DNA of 64,000 nt from assembly GCF_003669035.1 (NCBI RefSeq), contig NZ_CP033070.1:1426001-1490000 (forward strand). The letters run 5' to 3'. Below the pieces are notes generated by a model, which saw nothing but the letters and a program-made list of their open reading frames with translations, did not search any database and had not been told where the DNA came from. Below, piece after piece: positions 33,847 through 42,831 of this stretch. Numbering within the stretch: the first letter of the stretch is position 1; the number at the start of each line of letters is the position of its first letter. The position numbers and the translations under genes are program-made. Source of the DNA: Chryseobacterium sp. 3008163. Lineage in GTDB: Bacteria; Bacteroidota; Bacteroidia; Flavobacteriales; Weeksellaceae.

Positions 33847-35778
33847 TTAGAATAATTTTGATTTTTCTGCGCTGTTGAATTCAACAATCTTTCCGCTTTG
33901 CATTGTCATGTTTTCCAATTCGCTGAATATCGACATTTCACCGGCAATTTCGTTGGAAGTTTCAGACTGACGGAAAAATTCTTTTTCCACCATTTCAGTT
34001 CTGGTGTCTGAAGATTCACGAATATCTCCTGCTGCAGTTTGTACAATATCTGTTCCTGCCGTAGAAATAATATTGTCGTTTGCCGAACTTGTAATACTAG
34101 CTCCTGCATTTACTGATATTTCTTTACCGGCTGTAATATTGATGTTTTCACCTGCATTTAATGTGAAATTTTTCGGAGCATTCATTGAAATATTTCCCTT
34201 TCCATCCATGAAGTATGTATTTCCACTCGGATCGATGATGTTCACGCTTCCTTCTTCATCATTCATCAAAATTCTGATTCCGCTTCTCGTTTGAATTGAT
34301 TTCAAATGATTGTTGATTCCGCCACCCAAACCAATTCCACCATGAAACATTCCGCCCATGACGAAAGGTCTATCGGGGTGATTGTGTACGAAATTCACCA
34401 TTACCTGATCTCCAACTTCTGGAATCGCTACATATCCTCGGTTCTGGGTAATCTGGTCTGTTCCTCCCGCATCAGGACTCATCATTCTGATGAAATGAGT
34501 CGTGTCATTCGTCTGCCAGTCAAATCTTACCTGAACTCTTCCCTGTCCTTCCGGATCAGTGTTGGAAATTACTGTGGCAATCTGTGGCTCTGCTTTTGGT
34601 GTCGTGAACTCAGGTTTTGGCAAAAATCCTGTGTCTGATGCGATTCCATTAAAACTTCCGGTGTAATGACCAATCGTGTCAATTTCATGCGTCGTTTCTG
34701 TCACCATGATTCTTGTGAAATACGAAGTTTCATTCGTATCAGGTTTTCGCATTTCCACATCGACTGCGCAACCGGGATGTAGAAAAGGAACCGTCGTTGA
34801 ACCTGAAATATTGAAAACATTGACCGCCTCACTTCCCGAAGTACTTTTTTGTGAATATTCTACATCCAAATGGGTTGTTGCTTTGATTGGAGCGACTCTT
34901 AATGACGGAGTTTTATAAATACTATCATTGTGCTGATAAGCAGTTTTTGCCAAATCTCCAACATGTTGAATCGGGGTTGCTCCTGATTTTAAAACTTCAT
35001 TTTTATTGCTGTTGTAGCCGTAGAACTGAGGTTTTGTGTGAACCGCTTTCAGTTCAACTTTTATGTCATTAGCACTGCTTCCATACGTCAGTTTGATGGG
35101 TTGGTTTTGTGGTGGAAGTTTTCCGAAGTGCAGCACTTCACCGTCGTAGTAAAACTGTTCGCCATACGCTTCTGCCATTCTTGCCAAATAGTTATAATGC
35201 GTTTCGTCATACTGACTGCTGTAAATGATTTGAGAATAATCATTTGTATCGATTCTGATATCAAAACGGCTTTTATCTAAACCTTGCTTAATGACTTCTT
35301 CGGCAATAATTCCCATATTCACGGCCTGACTTCCGCCGAAACTTTGAATATGAGGGGCACCATCCAATAAAATGGTCGGACTGTAACCGGATAAAACAAT
35401 GTTTCCCAAACTCATTCTCTCCTGGCTGAAACCTACCCCCGTAATGACGCCCACAAATGTACGTTCAGGACTTTTGTCGATGTCTTTGTAAGAAATAACT
35501 GCCGTTAGACGTTTGCCTAAAAATTTATTGGCTTCTTCTAAAGTATGAGTTTGGCGGTCACCTAAAGTGTCGTGAGCTAAAGTCAATGTAAACTCGTGGT
35601 GCTTCTGTGCACTTTGAGTAAGCTTGAAATGCTTGTAATATTTGATTACTTTACCTTCAATAACCAAAGATAATTTGACCAGGCGGTTGATGCCGGTATG
35701 GTGATTTTCTGAGACTCCTGCCGCATTTTGTGACGGACGGAATTGGTTCCCACTAGACTGTTCTGGTGTACTTGACAT
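33847..35778 (-). CDS. vgrG: T6SS spike protein VgrG
   Basis: 643 residues from the ATG at 35776-35778 (protein starting MSSTPEQSSG); an upstream in-frame ATG at 35823 would add 15 hydrophobic residues and is less likely. The N-terminal gp27-like part (about 30-390) includes ERTFVGVITGVGFS. It is followed by the gp5-type OB fold (PEGQGRVQVRFDWQ, VAIPEVGDQVMVNFVHNHPD, PFVMGGMFHGG) and a beta-helix-like repeat tail (INITAGKEISVNAGASIT). It forms the puncturing tip that carries the PAAR-like cap and effectors. Confidence 0.92.
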   Translation of the reverse strand: MSSTPEQSSGNQFRPSQNAAGVSENHHTGINRLVKLSLVIEGKVIKYYKHFKLTQSAQKHHEFTLTLAHDTLGDRQTHTLEEANKFLGKRLTAVISYKDIDKSPERTFVGVITGVGFSQERMSLGNIVLSGYSPTILLDGAPHIQSFGGSQAVNMGIIAEEVIKQGLDKSRFDIRIDTNDYSQIIYSSQYDETHYNYLARMAEAYGEQFYYDGEVLHFGKLPPQNQPIKLTYGSSANDIKVELKAVHTKPQFYGYNSNKNEVLKSGATPIQHVGDLAKTAYQHNDSIYKTPSLRVAPIKATTHLDVEYSQKSTSGSEAVNVFNISGSTTVPFLHPGCAVDVEMRKPDTNETSYFTRIMVTETTHEIDTIGHYTGSFNGIASDTGFLPKPEFTTPKAEPQIATVISNTDPEGQGRVQVRFDWQTNDTTHFIRMMSPDAGGTDQITQNRGYVAIPEVGDQVMVNFVHNHPDRPFVMGGMFHGGIGLGGGINNHLKSIQTRSGIRILMNDEEGSVNIIDPSGNTYFMDGKGNISMNAPKNFTLNAGENINITAGKEISVNAGASITSSANDNIISTAGTDIVQTAAGDIRESSDTRTEMVEKEFFRQSETSNEIAGEMSIFSELENMTMQSGKIVEFNSAEKSKLF

Positions 35779-35913
35779 AATTTTGTGATTGTGTGGTAGG
35801 ATAAATATACAAAATTTATTCAAAACCGTATGATATAAAAACTTTAATTATTATACTAAAGCTAATACCATAAGTACTTTTCATAAATATATTGTCAGAA
35901 ATTTATATTCTGT

Positions 35914-35945
35914 CGAAAAAGACTGCCTCTAAAGACAGTCTTTGC
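35914..35945 (-). terminator. Terminator after tssD
   Basis: AAAGACTG/CAGTCTTT hairpin (AAAAAGACTG ... CAGTCTTTG) about 40 bases after the tssD stop. It separates the tube gene from the effector genes. Confidence 0.65.
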
Positions 35946-35982
35946 TTTGTATACAATAATACTTAAAAGGTAAGTTTTTCAT

Positions 35983-36387
35983 TTAGCTTGTTGGCCAAAC
36001 ACCTTCATAAGCAGATGTACCGTAGTTGATTTTTTCAGCACTTACAATAAAGCTGATCAGCATTGAATTTTCGTCTACCGCATCGAAATCTACTTCGTGC
36101 TGAATAACGTATCCGTTTTCCCAATTCAAAGTAATCAAAGTACCTTCTTCGTGAGATTTGTTGAAAGTGATTTCACCTGAAGTAGGCTTGTATTTTCCGT
36201 TTAACAATGACTCTAGGATGTCAGATTTTTCTGTTGCCTCGATTGTTAATTTGATTAATGCATTCGAAGGATCTGATGCTACTCTACCCGATACGTCTGT
36301 TGATCTTGAAACGCTGTAGTTCAGTTTTAATAATTTCTGACCTTCGCTGCCATTGAATTTTAAGATTCCTCTTGAATTTGCTGCCAT
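35983..36387 (-). CDS. tssD: T6SS tube protein Hcp/TssD (T6SSiii type)
   Basis: 134 residues, the family length. Sequence landmarks: RGILKFNGSEGQKLLKLNY at the start, SRSTDVSGRVASDPSNALI in the middle and ENSMLISFIVSAEKINYGT near the end. Hcp hexamers stack into the inner tube. Monocistronic with its own -7 box and terminator, in front of vgrG. No other core T6SS gene lies in the window, so the apparatus must be encoded elsewhere. Confidence 0.9.
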   Translation of the reverse strand: MAANSRGILKFNGSEGQKLLKLNYSVSRSTDVSGRVASDPSNALIKLTIEATEKSDILESLLNGKYKPTSGEITFNKSHEEGTLITLNWENGYVIQHEVDFDAVDENSMLISFIVSAEKINYGTSAYEGVWPTS

Positions 36388-36438
36388 GATTTGTAAATTT
36401 TAATCGTTAATATTTCGTGTAATGATTTTTTGTATACC

Positions 36439-36446
36439 CAAAGATA
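36439..36446 (-). promoter_or_regulatory. -7 box of tssD
   Basis: TATCTTTG on the minus strand, 51 bases upstream of the start codon; exact TAnnTTTG match. Confidence 0.6.
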
Positions 36447-36495
36447 ATTACACAAAAACTATTTTTTAAACTTTTAAATCATTATTTCGAAAATT

Positions 36496-36531
36496 GTAGT
36501 AGTTCTACGATTTCATGTAGTAAAACTACGA
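36496..36531. promoter_or_regulatory. Duplicated palindromic site upstream of tssD
   Basis: Two 15-mers, GTAGTAGTTCTACGA and GTAGTAAAACTACGA, start at 36496 and 36517. Each is an inverted repeat and they are spaced 21 bp, two helical turns. They sit about 50-90 bases upstream of the -7 box, a position typical of activator sites. Confidence 0.5.
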
Positions 36532-36625
36532 TAGCAGAAAATTTACTTGATTTATAACGATCAAAAGAATCGAATACTTATTCAATCATTCATTCAATAT
36601 AATTAGTTTAACCTAAATTTTAATT

Positions 36626-36904
36626 TTAAATCATCTTCAACCTTTCCTCTTCCAAGTCAATTTGGAATAATTGCTGACGGATAATTTCCTCATTTATTTT
36701 GGGATCTTTATTCAGTTCCGAAAGATATTCTCGCTGAATCTCAAGCATTTCAACAAAAATTACTTTTGTTTTTTCATTCATCCAACTGTCATCGGTAGCT
36801 TTTGTACGTTCTTCCCAATGTTTCAGGAACATTTCCAATCCAGCGTGATCTTTTAATTCGTTTTCATATTTAGACTTCAGAAATTGATACATATGTTGTT
36901 TCAA
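36626..36904 (-). CDS. Small protein coupled to the CPA1 antiporter
   Basis: 92 residues, acidic and almost fully helical (MKQHMYQFLKSKYENELKDH ... IDLEEERLKMI), no membrane segment. Its ATG overlaps the antiporter stop by 4 bases, so it is translationally coupled and may regulate or stabilise the transporter. No family recognised. Confidence 0.6.
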   Translation of the reverse strand: MKQHMYQFLKSKYENELKDHAGLEMFLKHWEERTKATDDSWMNEKTKVIFVEMLEIQREYLSELNKDPKINEEIIRQQLFQIDLEEERLKMI

Positions 36905-38208
36905 TTCTTTTTTATTCTTTGTTTTGTTAAAATTTCATTTTCTTCATTGAAAACGCCATCAAAAAATCCAGTTTTTCTAATGATGTAAGGCAAAGTAAGC
37001 CCTTGCACCAATAGGGTCAGCAGAATTACAACAAACGTGATAAACAGGATCAAATTCCTGTGCGGGAAAGCTTCGCCATTATCTAAAGTCACAGGAATCG
37101 CCAAAGCTGCTGCCAAAGAAACTACGCCTCTCATTCCTGTCCAGCCTAACAGAAGCGGCATCATCCAACGTCGTCTTCTGGAAGATGCGTGTGGCTGTAC
37201 ACTTGGACGGAAAATCATGGTAGAAATTAGTGCGGCATACGAACTGATCATTCTTGCAGCGATTAGAATTCCGGTTACCAAAACTCCATAACCAATAGCA
37301 GTTTCCAAAGGAATTTGATCCTCTCGAAGCCCATCTACAATTTCCGGTAATTCCAAACCGATGATAAGAAAAACAACGCCATTCAAAATAAAAATAAGAC
37401 TTTCCCAAACGCTGTATGCATGAATCCGGCTTGTGCTGTTCAGAAATTTTAATCGTCTTGCTGACATGAAAAGTCCACCAGCTACAACTGCCAAAACTCC
37501 CGAACTGTGTAGCTGTTCTGCAACCCAGTACATGACGTAAGGCTCAATGATGGTCAGTGCAATATCAGAAGGAGCATCTGTTGGCAAAAGTTTGTGTGCC
37601 TTGACGAAAAGCCATCCTAACAACAAGCCAATCCCAACACCACCAATCACCATCCAAAAGAAACTCATCGTAGCATCCTGCCAAACAAACTGCCCCGTTC
37701 CAACCGCAACTAATGCAAATCGGAAAATAATCAATGAAGAAGCATCATTCAGCAAACTTTCCCCTTCTAAAATTGTAGAGGTAGATCTCGGAATTTTAAC
37801 AAATTTGGTGATTGCACCCGTACTTACTGCATCGGGAGGAGAAACGATTCCACCGAGCAAAAACCCTAAAGCAATCGTAAATCCCGGGATATAATAATTG
37901 GTAATCAGCGCAACAGATAAAGCAGTAAAAAACACAACAAGAAAGGCAAAACTTCCGATAATTCGCCACCATTTCATCATTTCTTTAAATGAAATCTTCC
38001 AGGCTGCTTCAAACAATAACGGCGGAAGGAATATGAAAAAGATCAGATCCGGATCAATTTTTATCACAGGTAATCCAGGAATAAAACTGATGATTAACCC
38101 TCCAATAACCAATAAAATGGGATAAGCAATTTTCAGTTTGGCAGCAAACATATTCAAAAGAACGATGACGCCGACCATTGCCAATATAAAAGGTAAAAGA
38201 CTGTGCAT
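36901..38208 (-). CDS. CPA1-family Na+/H+ antiporter
   Basis: 435 residues from the ATG at 38206-38208 (MHSLLPFILAMV); an in-frame ATG at 38250 adds 14 residues with no obvious purpose. About twelve membrane helices. Family landmarks: FIFLPPLLFEAAWKISF, GGIVSPPDAVSTGAITKF (ion-binding Asp region), ILEGESLLNDASSLIIFRFAL, and TGMRGVVSLAAALAIPVTL. Exchanges sodium (or other monovalent cation) for protons at the inner membrane. Confidence 0.9.
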   Translation of the reverse strand: MHSLLPFILAMVGVIVLLNMFAAKLKIAYPILLVIGGLIISFIPGLPVIKIDPDLIFFIFLPPLLFEAAWKISFKEMMKWWRIIGSFAFLVVFFTALSVALITNYYIPGFTIALGFLLGGIVSPPDAVSTGAITKFVKIPRSTSTILEGESLLNDASSLIIFRFALVAVGTGQFVWQDATMSFFWMVIGGVGIGLLLGWLFVKAHKLLPTDAPSDIALTIIEPYVMYWVAEQLHSSGVLAVVAGGLFMSARRLKFLNSTSRIHAYSVWESLIFILNGVVFLIIGLELPEIVDGLREDQIPLETAIGYGVLVTGILIAARMISSYAALISTMIFRPSVQPHASSRRRRWMMPLLLGWTGMRGVVSLAAALAIPVTLDNGEAFPHRNLILFITFVVILLTLLVQGLTLPYIIRKTGFFDGVFNEENEILTKQRIKKN

Positions 38209-38406
38209 TTGTATTATTTGTGTTTTAAAATACAAAAATAAGAAATACATCGATTGATAAAGTTATTATTCTATGTTGAAAAATTAATTATGTAAACTAT
38301 TTTTTTAAAACTTTAAAAATTATTAAACTTTATTTTTATTTCACAATTAATTGAAACTACTTACTTTTGACTTCCATTTAAATCAATAAATTCCAACAAA
38401 AAGAAA

Positions 38407-39243
38407 ATGAAAAAAATACTATACCTGTTTTCCATCGTCTTATCAACCTTCTTATCTGCTCAAAAAACTCCTATTAAAATTCTTCCTTCTGGTCATATTA
38501 TTGCAAAAGCCACGATCGAAGGGAAAGAAGGAAATTTTATTTTCGATACAGGTGGTGGAATCAATCTTTTCTTTGACAGTTTTGCGAAAGACATCAAGCC
38601 AAAATCTACTTACAATTTCTTTACAGCCTACCGAGCGACAGGCGAAAGAATAGATATTCCTTTGTACCAAAATAAAGAAATTACATTTGCAGGTAAAAAA
38701 TTCACCAACATTTCTTACTCAACTTTTGACATGAAACTTGACGGTATCGATGGATTAATCTCTTTACCTATGTTTAAAGAAACAGATTTTATCATTCATT
38801 TTGATAAGCAGGAAATCACTTTAACCGATTTTTCAAAAGATAAAAAGTCAAAAAGTTTTGATATTCAATTAACCACCCATGCGGATAAAACCATTGACAT
38901 CTCTACTTATATAATGCTAAATAATCAATTTAAAATTCAGGTTTTACTAGATTCCGGAGCGGGAAATAATTCTTTCTGGCTCAGTGACAAATTGATTAAA
39001 ACTTTGGGTATGGATGCAGCAAAACTCGAGATGATGGAAAAGAAAAGTGAGTTTAATGAAAACGTTGTAACCAAATTCTACAAAGGATCAGTGGGATCAA
39101 TTTCCAATGAATTTGTCACACTGAAAGATCCAAAAGTGATGTTTGTAGAAGGCCTTATCTACGAAGGGAAAACCAGCATCAATTGGCTCGGAAAGAAAAT
39201 AGGAATCAGCCTGAAAAATAAAAAAATATACATCCTTGATTAA
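38407..39243 (+). CDS. Secreted retropepsin-like aspartyl protease family protein
   Basis: 278 residues with a signal peptide (MKKILYLFSIVLSTFLSAQ). Two aspartyl-protease-like motifs, FIFDTGGGINLFF near residue 45 and VLLDSGAGNNSFW near 180, indicate a fused two-domain retropepsin-like fold. The first reads DTG and the second DSG, as in active enzymes. Periplasmic or surface location inferred. Single gene, divergent from the antiporter. Confidence 0.78.
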   Translation: MKKILYLFSIVLSTFLSAQKTPIKILPSGHIIAKATIEGKEGNFIFDTGGGINLFFDSFAKDIKPKSTYNFFTAYRATGERIDIPLYQNKEITFAGKKFTNISYSTFDMKLDGIDGLISLPMFKETDFIIHFDKQEITLTDFSKDKKSKSFDIQLTTHADKTIDISTYIMLNNQFKIQVLLDSGAGNNSFWLSDKLIKTLGMDAAKLEMMEKKSEFNENVVTKFYKGSVGSISNEFVTLKDPKVMFVEGLIYEGKTSINWLGKKIGISLKNKKIYILD

Positions 39244-39408
39244 GCACCATCTAAACTTCAGAATATCTTTATCTTATAAGTCCGTTGCATCTAGTTAAAA
39301 AACAATAAAAATGTGGTTTTTTAACCGCAGATATGCTTAATTTGATTAAATTTACCTCCATTCCGTAATGGAATATTGAAGGAAATTTAACGTTAGTCCA
39401 GAATACCT

Positions 39409-40437
39409 ATGACAAAGAAGAATGCCACCATTTATGATATTTCCAGAAAGCTAAACGTAAGTGTGGCAACGGTTTCCAGAGCATTGAATGACAATCCGAG
39501 AATCAGTCAGGCCACGAAAGATCTGGTGATGAAGACTGCCAAAGAGATGAACTATAAGCAGAATAATCTTGCCAAAGCCCTCAAAAGCGGAGAAACCAAA
39601 AACGTAGGAATTATCGTTCCCTACATCAATACCAACTTTTTCTCGTCCGTCATCCGTGGAATTGAGGAGGAACTTTCTCTGCATGGCTATCATGTGATTA
39701 TCTGCCAGAGTCATGAAGATGTTTTGACCGAAAAGAAACACCTAAATACTTTACTAAATGCTCAGGTAGACGGAATTTTCATGTCTGTTTCCAGAACAAC
39801 GGTTGATACAGAACACATTCAGCATATTTTAAATACAACAAATACACCTATTATATTTTTCGATAGAAAGAAAGACATTCCTGGAATTAGCACGGTTACG
39901 ATTGATGATTACCGTGGCGGTTATATGGCAACCGAACATCTGATTAGTGAAGGTTACAAAAACATCTGTCACTTTGCCGGAGATTTGAATCTTGAAATTT
40001 ATCAAAACCGTCTGAATGGTTATAAACAAGCCTTAATCGACCACAACTTTCAGGTAAAAGAGGAAAACATTATTTCTACTGGAAGTTCTATTGAGGCAGG
40101 AATTGAAGCCATCAAAACTTTATGGAGCAGACCTTCAATTCCCGATGCTATATTTTCTTCTAGTGATTTTGCAGCACTTGGTGCTTGTCAGGAATTAAAA
40201 AAACGTAAAATTAAAATCCCTCAGGAAGTTGCTGTGATTGGTTTCTCCAATGAACCTTTTACTCAATTTATGGAGCTTCCGATGAGCTCGATGGATCAGA
40301 CTCCACTGCTTATGGGAAATATGGCCGGACAGGTTTTTATAGATCGCATCAAAGATAATTCTTCCGGAGTTTCTATTGAAAAGAAAGTGGTGCTGGCACC
40401 GCAGATTTGTGTGAGGAAGTCTTCGAAGAGGAAGTAG
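39409..40437 (+). CDS. LacI-family transcriptional regulator, likely of the pectin locus
   Basis: 342 residues. N-terminal helix-turn-helix ATIYDISRKLNVSVATVSRALNDNPRIS with hinge NLAKALKSGETKNVGIIVP, then a periplasmic-binding-type effector domain (NTNFFSSVIRGIEEELS, AVIGFSNEPFTQFM). LacI proteins bind palindromes with a central CG. Two such sites, containing AATCGATT, lie in the divergent kduI-susC region, making this the leading candidate regulator of pectin use. About 2.4 kb of accessory DNA separates it from the locus. Confidence 0.9.
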   Translation: MTKKNATIYDISRKLNVSVATVSRALNDNPRISQATKDLVMKTAKEMNYKQNNLAKALKSGETKNVGIIVPYINTNFFSSVIRGIEEELSLHGYHVIICQSHEDVLTEKKHLNTLLNAQVDGIFMSVSRTTVDTEHIQHILNTTNTPIIFFDRKKDIPGISTVTIDDYRGGYMATEHLISEGYKNICHFAGDLNLEIYQNRLNGYKQALIDHNFQVKEENIISTGSSIEAGIEAIKTLWSRPSIPDAIFSSSDFAALGACQELKKRKIKIPQEVAVIGFSNEPFTQFMELPMSSMDQTPLLMGNMAGQVFIDRIKDNSSGVSIEKKVVLAPQICVRKSSKRK

Positions 40438-40470
40438 GTTTTCTCTTTAGAACTTTTTTTAATACTCTTT

Positions 40471-40560
40471 AAACCACCCCGTTTTTTTCCTTTCGGAAAA
40501 ATCCACCCCTCCTCTGGAGGGGTGGATCGATTTTCGAAGAAAATTGAGACGGGGTGGTTT
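40471..40560. repeat. Palindromic element R3, complete copy
   Basis: AAACCACCCCGT at the left is mirrored by ACGGGGTGGTTT at the right, with an inner TCCACCCCTCC/GGAGGGGTGGA hairpin. Its right end supplies the first bases of the DUF559 stop codon. Related half-elements lie at 41012-41064 and 41143-41204. Confidence 0.78.
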
Positions 40561-40976
40561 AATAAGCATAATGCTGAACAATAAAATCCTCCAAACCCTT
40601 TATCACAAACCCCAAATTATTCTTCACATCAAAATCAGTTATTCTAAAAATTTCCAGTCCTAAAGATTCCAAATACTTCTGCCTTACTTCATCATAATCT
40701 TTTTTTTACATCATGGCTCCAGCCGACAATTTCAATAACCAACCCTAACTTTTTGACATAAAAATCAACGATGTAATTTCCAATAATTCTCTGCCGGTCA
40801 AAATCTATGTTGTGAAAACTTTTTGCTCGAACCTGATTCCAAAAAATCACTTCACTTAAAATTCCGGCTTTTCGCTTTCCGTATAATAATGATTTTAATT
40901 TTGGATTATACGGAAGGTTTTCTACGAAATTTTCACGGATGGAAATTCCGTTGATTCGGGTTAATATTTCTTTCAT
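40559..40976 (-). pseudogene. DUF559 endonuclease-domain protein, frameshifted
   Basis: DUF559 has the Vsr/very-short-patch-repair-like nuclease fold. Visible: KAGILSEVIFWNQVRA, FDRQRIIGNYIVDFYV (catalytic Asp region), LGLVIEIVGWSHD (catalytic Glu region). Removing one base from T8 at 40700-40707 continues as KKDYDEVRQKYLESLGLEIF to a TAA at 40559-40561, giving 138 residues. It is bracketed by R3 palindromes and next to a RAYT remnant, so the patch looks mobile. Confidence 0.78.
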
Positions 40977-41011
40977 TGTGCTGTGTTTTTATTTGTATTT
41001 GTGGACTTCTT

Positions 41012-41064
41012 AAACCACCCGTCTTTTTTCTTCGAAAAAATCCACCCCTCCGAGGGAGGGGAAT
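41012..41064. repeat. Palindromic element R3, left half-element
   Basis: AAACCACCCGTC then CCACCCCTCCGAGGGAGGGG. Paired in inverted orientation with 41143-41204. Confidence 0.65.
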
Positions 41065-41142
41065 TATAGTCTTCGTAAGAAGAATAAGACTTTAATTCAA
41101 ATTTAGAAATATAAGACAAATATTCAATGAAAACCTACACAT

Positions 41143-41204
41143 GAAAAATTCCCCTCCTCTGGAGGGGTGGCGAAAATTTGAAAGAATTTTTGACGGGGTG
41201 GTTT
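41143..41204. repeat. Palindromic element R3, right half-element
   Basis: CCCCTCCTCTGGAGGGGTGG followed by TTGACGGGGTGGTTT, mirror of the left half at 41012. Confidence 0.65.
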
Positions 41205-41300
41205 GTTTTCGCAGGAATGTAGAAAATGTTTGCTTCTGAGTGCATCTGATTGAATACGAGTAAGATGCTCGCATAAGATTGGGAAGTTTTTTCAAACAAA

Positions 41301-41447
41301 TGGATTAAGGAAAAGATAAATTATATTCATCAAAATCCTGTAAAACAGAAAATAGTGGCAGAGCCCAAGCATTACTATTTCAGCAGTGCCAGAAATTATG
41401 CAGAGTTAGATAATGCTTTAGATGTTTTTGTGGTTTTTATGGGGTGA
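41301..41447 (+). pseudogene. C-terminal remnant of a RAYT (REP-associated tyrosine) transposase
   Basis: 49 codons read WIKEKINYIHQNPVKQKIV, then HYYFSSARNYAEL, ending VVFMG and TGA. The Y-I-H-x-N-P-V-K and Y-x-F-S-S-A motifs are the conserved C-terminal end of IS200-like RAYT proteins. The catalytic HUH domain is absent. It lies next to the R3 palindromes, as RAYTs do with REP elements. Confidence 0.72.
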
Positions 41448-41608
41448 CTCCTTGTGTTTTTTAGTCACGGATTGCAAATCCGCGACATCGGGCGAATGGG
41501 CTTTCCTAGTAAGTGAATTAAAACTTGATATATCTTTTTATTTCATTATTTTTAACAAATTATAGTTTGGATGGTGCATTGCTTACAGCCAAATGTAACA
41601 CAAATTTT

Positions 41609-42623
41609 ATGATGATAAATCAAATTACTTTTACTCGATTCTTAGCCGCAATATCAATTGTAATATTTCATTATGGACATAATACTTTTTTTATGAAAAT
41701 AATTATATAAATTTAATTGTTTCAAATGCACATATTGGTGTAAGCTATTTTTTTATTTTATCTGGTTTTATTATGATTATTGCCTATAATAATAAAAATA
41801 TTAATGTCTTAAATTACTATAAAAATAGATTTGCTCGAATATATCCTATGTACATTTTTGCATTATTATTGTTTTTAGTAATTACTAAAAACAATAATAA
41901 TGAACAGATTTTTTATAATGTTGTTGGACTACAATCTTGGATTCCTGGATTTCCTTTAACATTAAATACACCAGGATGGTCTATTTCTGTTGAAATATTT
42001 TTTACAGCTTATTTCCTCTTATTTTTTACTTTTTTAAAAAATATACTTTTAAAACTACTTCAATAATTATAATTGTATTTTGGATTATAAGTCAGTTATT
42101 TATAAACTTTTTTACTAAAACGAATTTTTATGAAGGATATCCTTCGAAAAGTCATGATTTTGCATTTTATTTTCCCGTTATGCATTTAAATGAATTCTTA
42201 ATTGGAAATTTATCTGCAATGTTTTTTTTAACAAAAATGAAAGTTAGAAACTATGACCTTTTAATAATAATATTTGTATTTATAACAATTATAATTTTAA
42301 AATTCACATCATTACAATTGCACAATGGTTTGTTGTCTGTAACATTTGCTCCATTAATAATTTTGATATCTGCAAACAATGGTTATATAACAAAAATATT
42401 TGACAATAAAATATTCTGCTATTTAGGAGAAGTGAGTTATTCATTGTATATACTCCAGTATCCTGTTAATAAAATAATGAAAAAAATATTTACATATTAT
42501 AATATGCCTATTGACAACATGCAGTTCTTATTTATTTTCATATTGTTTTTATTAGTTTTTTCAATCATTTCATATGAATTAATTGAAAAAAATGCTAGAC
42601 TATTAATAAAAAAATTATACTAA
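41609..42623 (+). pseudogene. Acyltransferase-3 (OafA/YrhL-type) membrane protein, two frameshifts
   Basis: Integral-membrane acyltransferase that O-acylates surface carbohydrates. Pieces: MMINQITFTRFLAAISIVIF with the key His in VIFHYGH; SYFFILSGFIMIIAY, FARIYPMYIFALLLF and LNTPGWSISVEIFF; and the C-terminal helices (YLGEVSYSLYILQYP). One A missing at each of the A4 runs 41696-41699 and 42051-42054 breaks it; restored length is about 337 residues. Very AT-rich compared with neighbours, suggesting transfer. Confidence 0.8.
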
Positions 42624-42763
42624 TAGAATATAGGTGAGAGCCAATCCTCATACTTCACAGAAAAACGGGCTGAAGCTCGTTCCTATGGATACCAAATTTG
42701 TTTTTGCTTGTGAAAATATTCGTGTTAATTGTGTTTAGACAATCCTAAGGTTTAAACAAACCC

Positions 42764-42803
42764 AAAAAAGAAAATGCTCCCCACCGAAGCAAGAAGCATT
42801 TTC
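42764..42803 (-). terminator. Terminator of the uxaB-uxaA operon
   Basis: GAAAATGCT/AGCATTTTC hairpin with a T-run on the minus strand (A-run at 42764-42769), about 30 bases after the uxaA stop. Confidence 0.75.
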
Positions 42804-42831
42804 AACCCTAATATTTAATATAATTAACCCA

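Larger units (their letters stand above)
40977..41608. other. Accessory gap with palindromes and RAYT remnant
   Basis: Contains two R3 half-elements (41012-41064, 41143-41204), a RAYT transposase remnant (41301-41447) and a short ACGGATTGCAAATCCG repeat near 41465. No intact gene seen. Confidence 0.65.

Noticed and set aside
23593..36387. A complete type VI secretion locus
   Set aside because: Only tube, spike, cap and cargo genes are seen; sheath, baseplate, ATPase and membrane-complex genes are absent.
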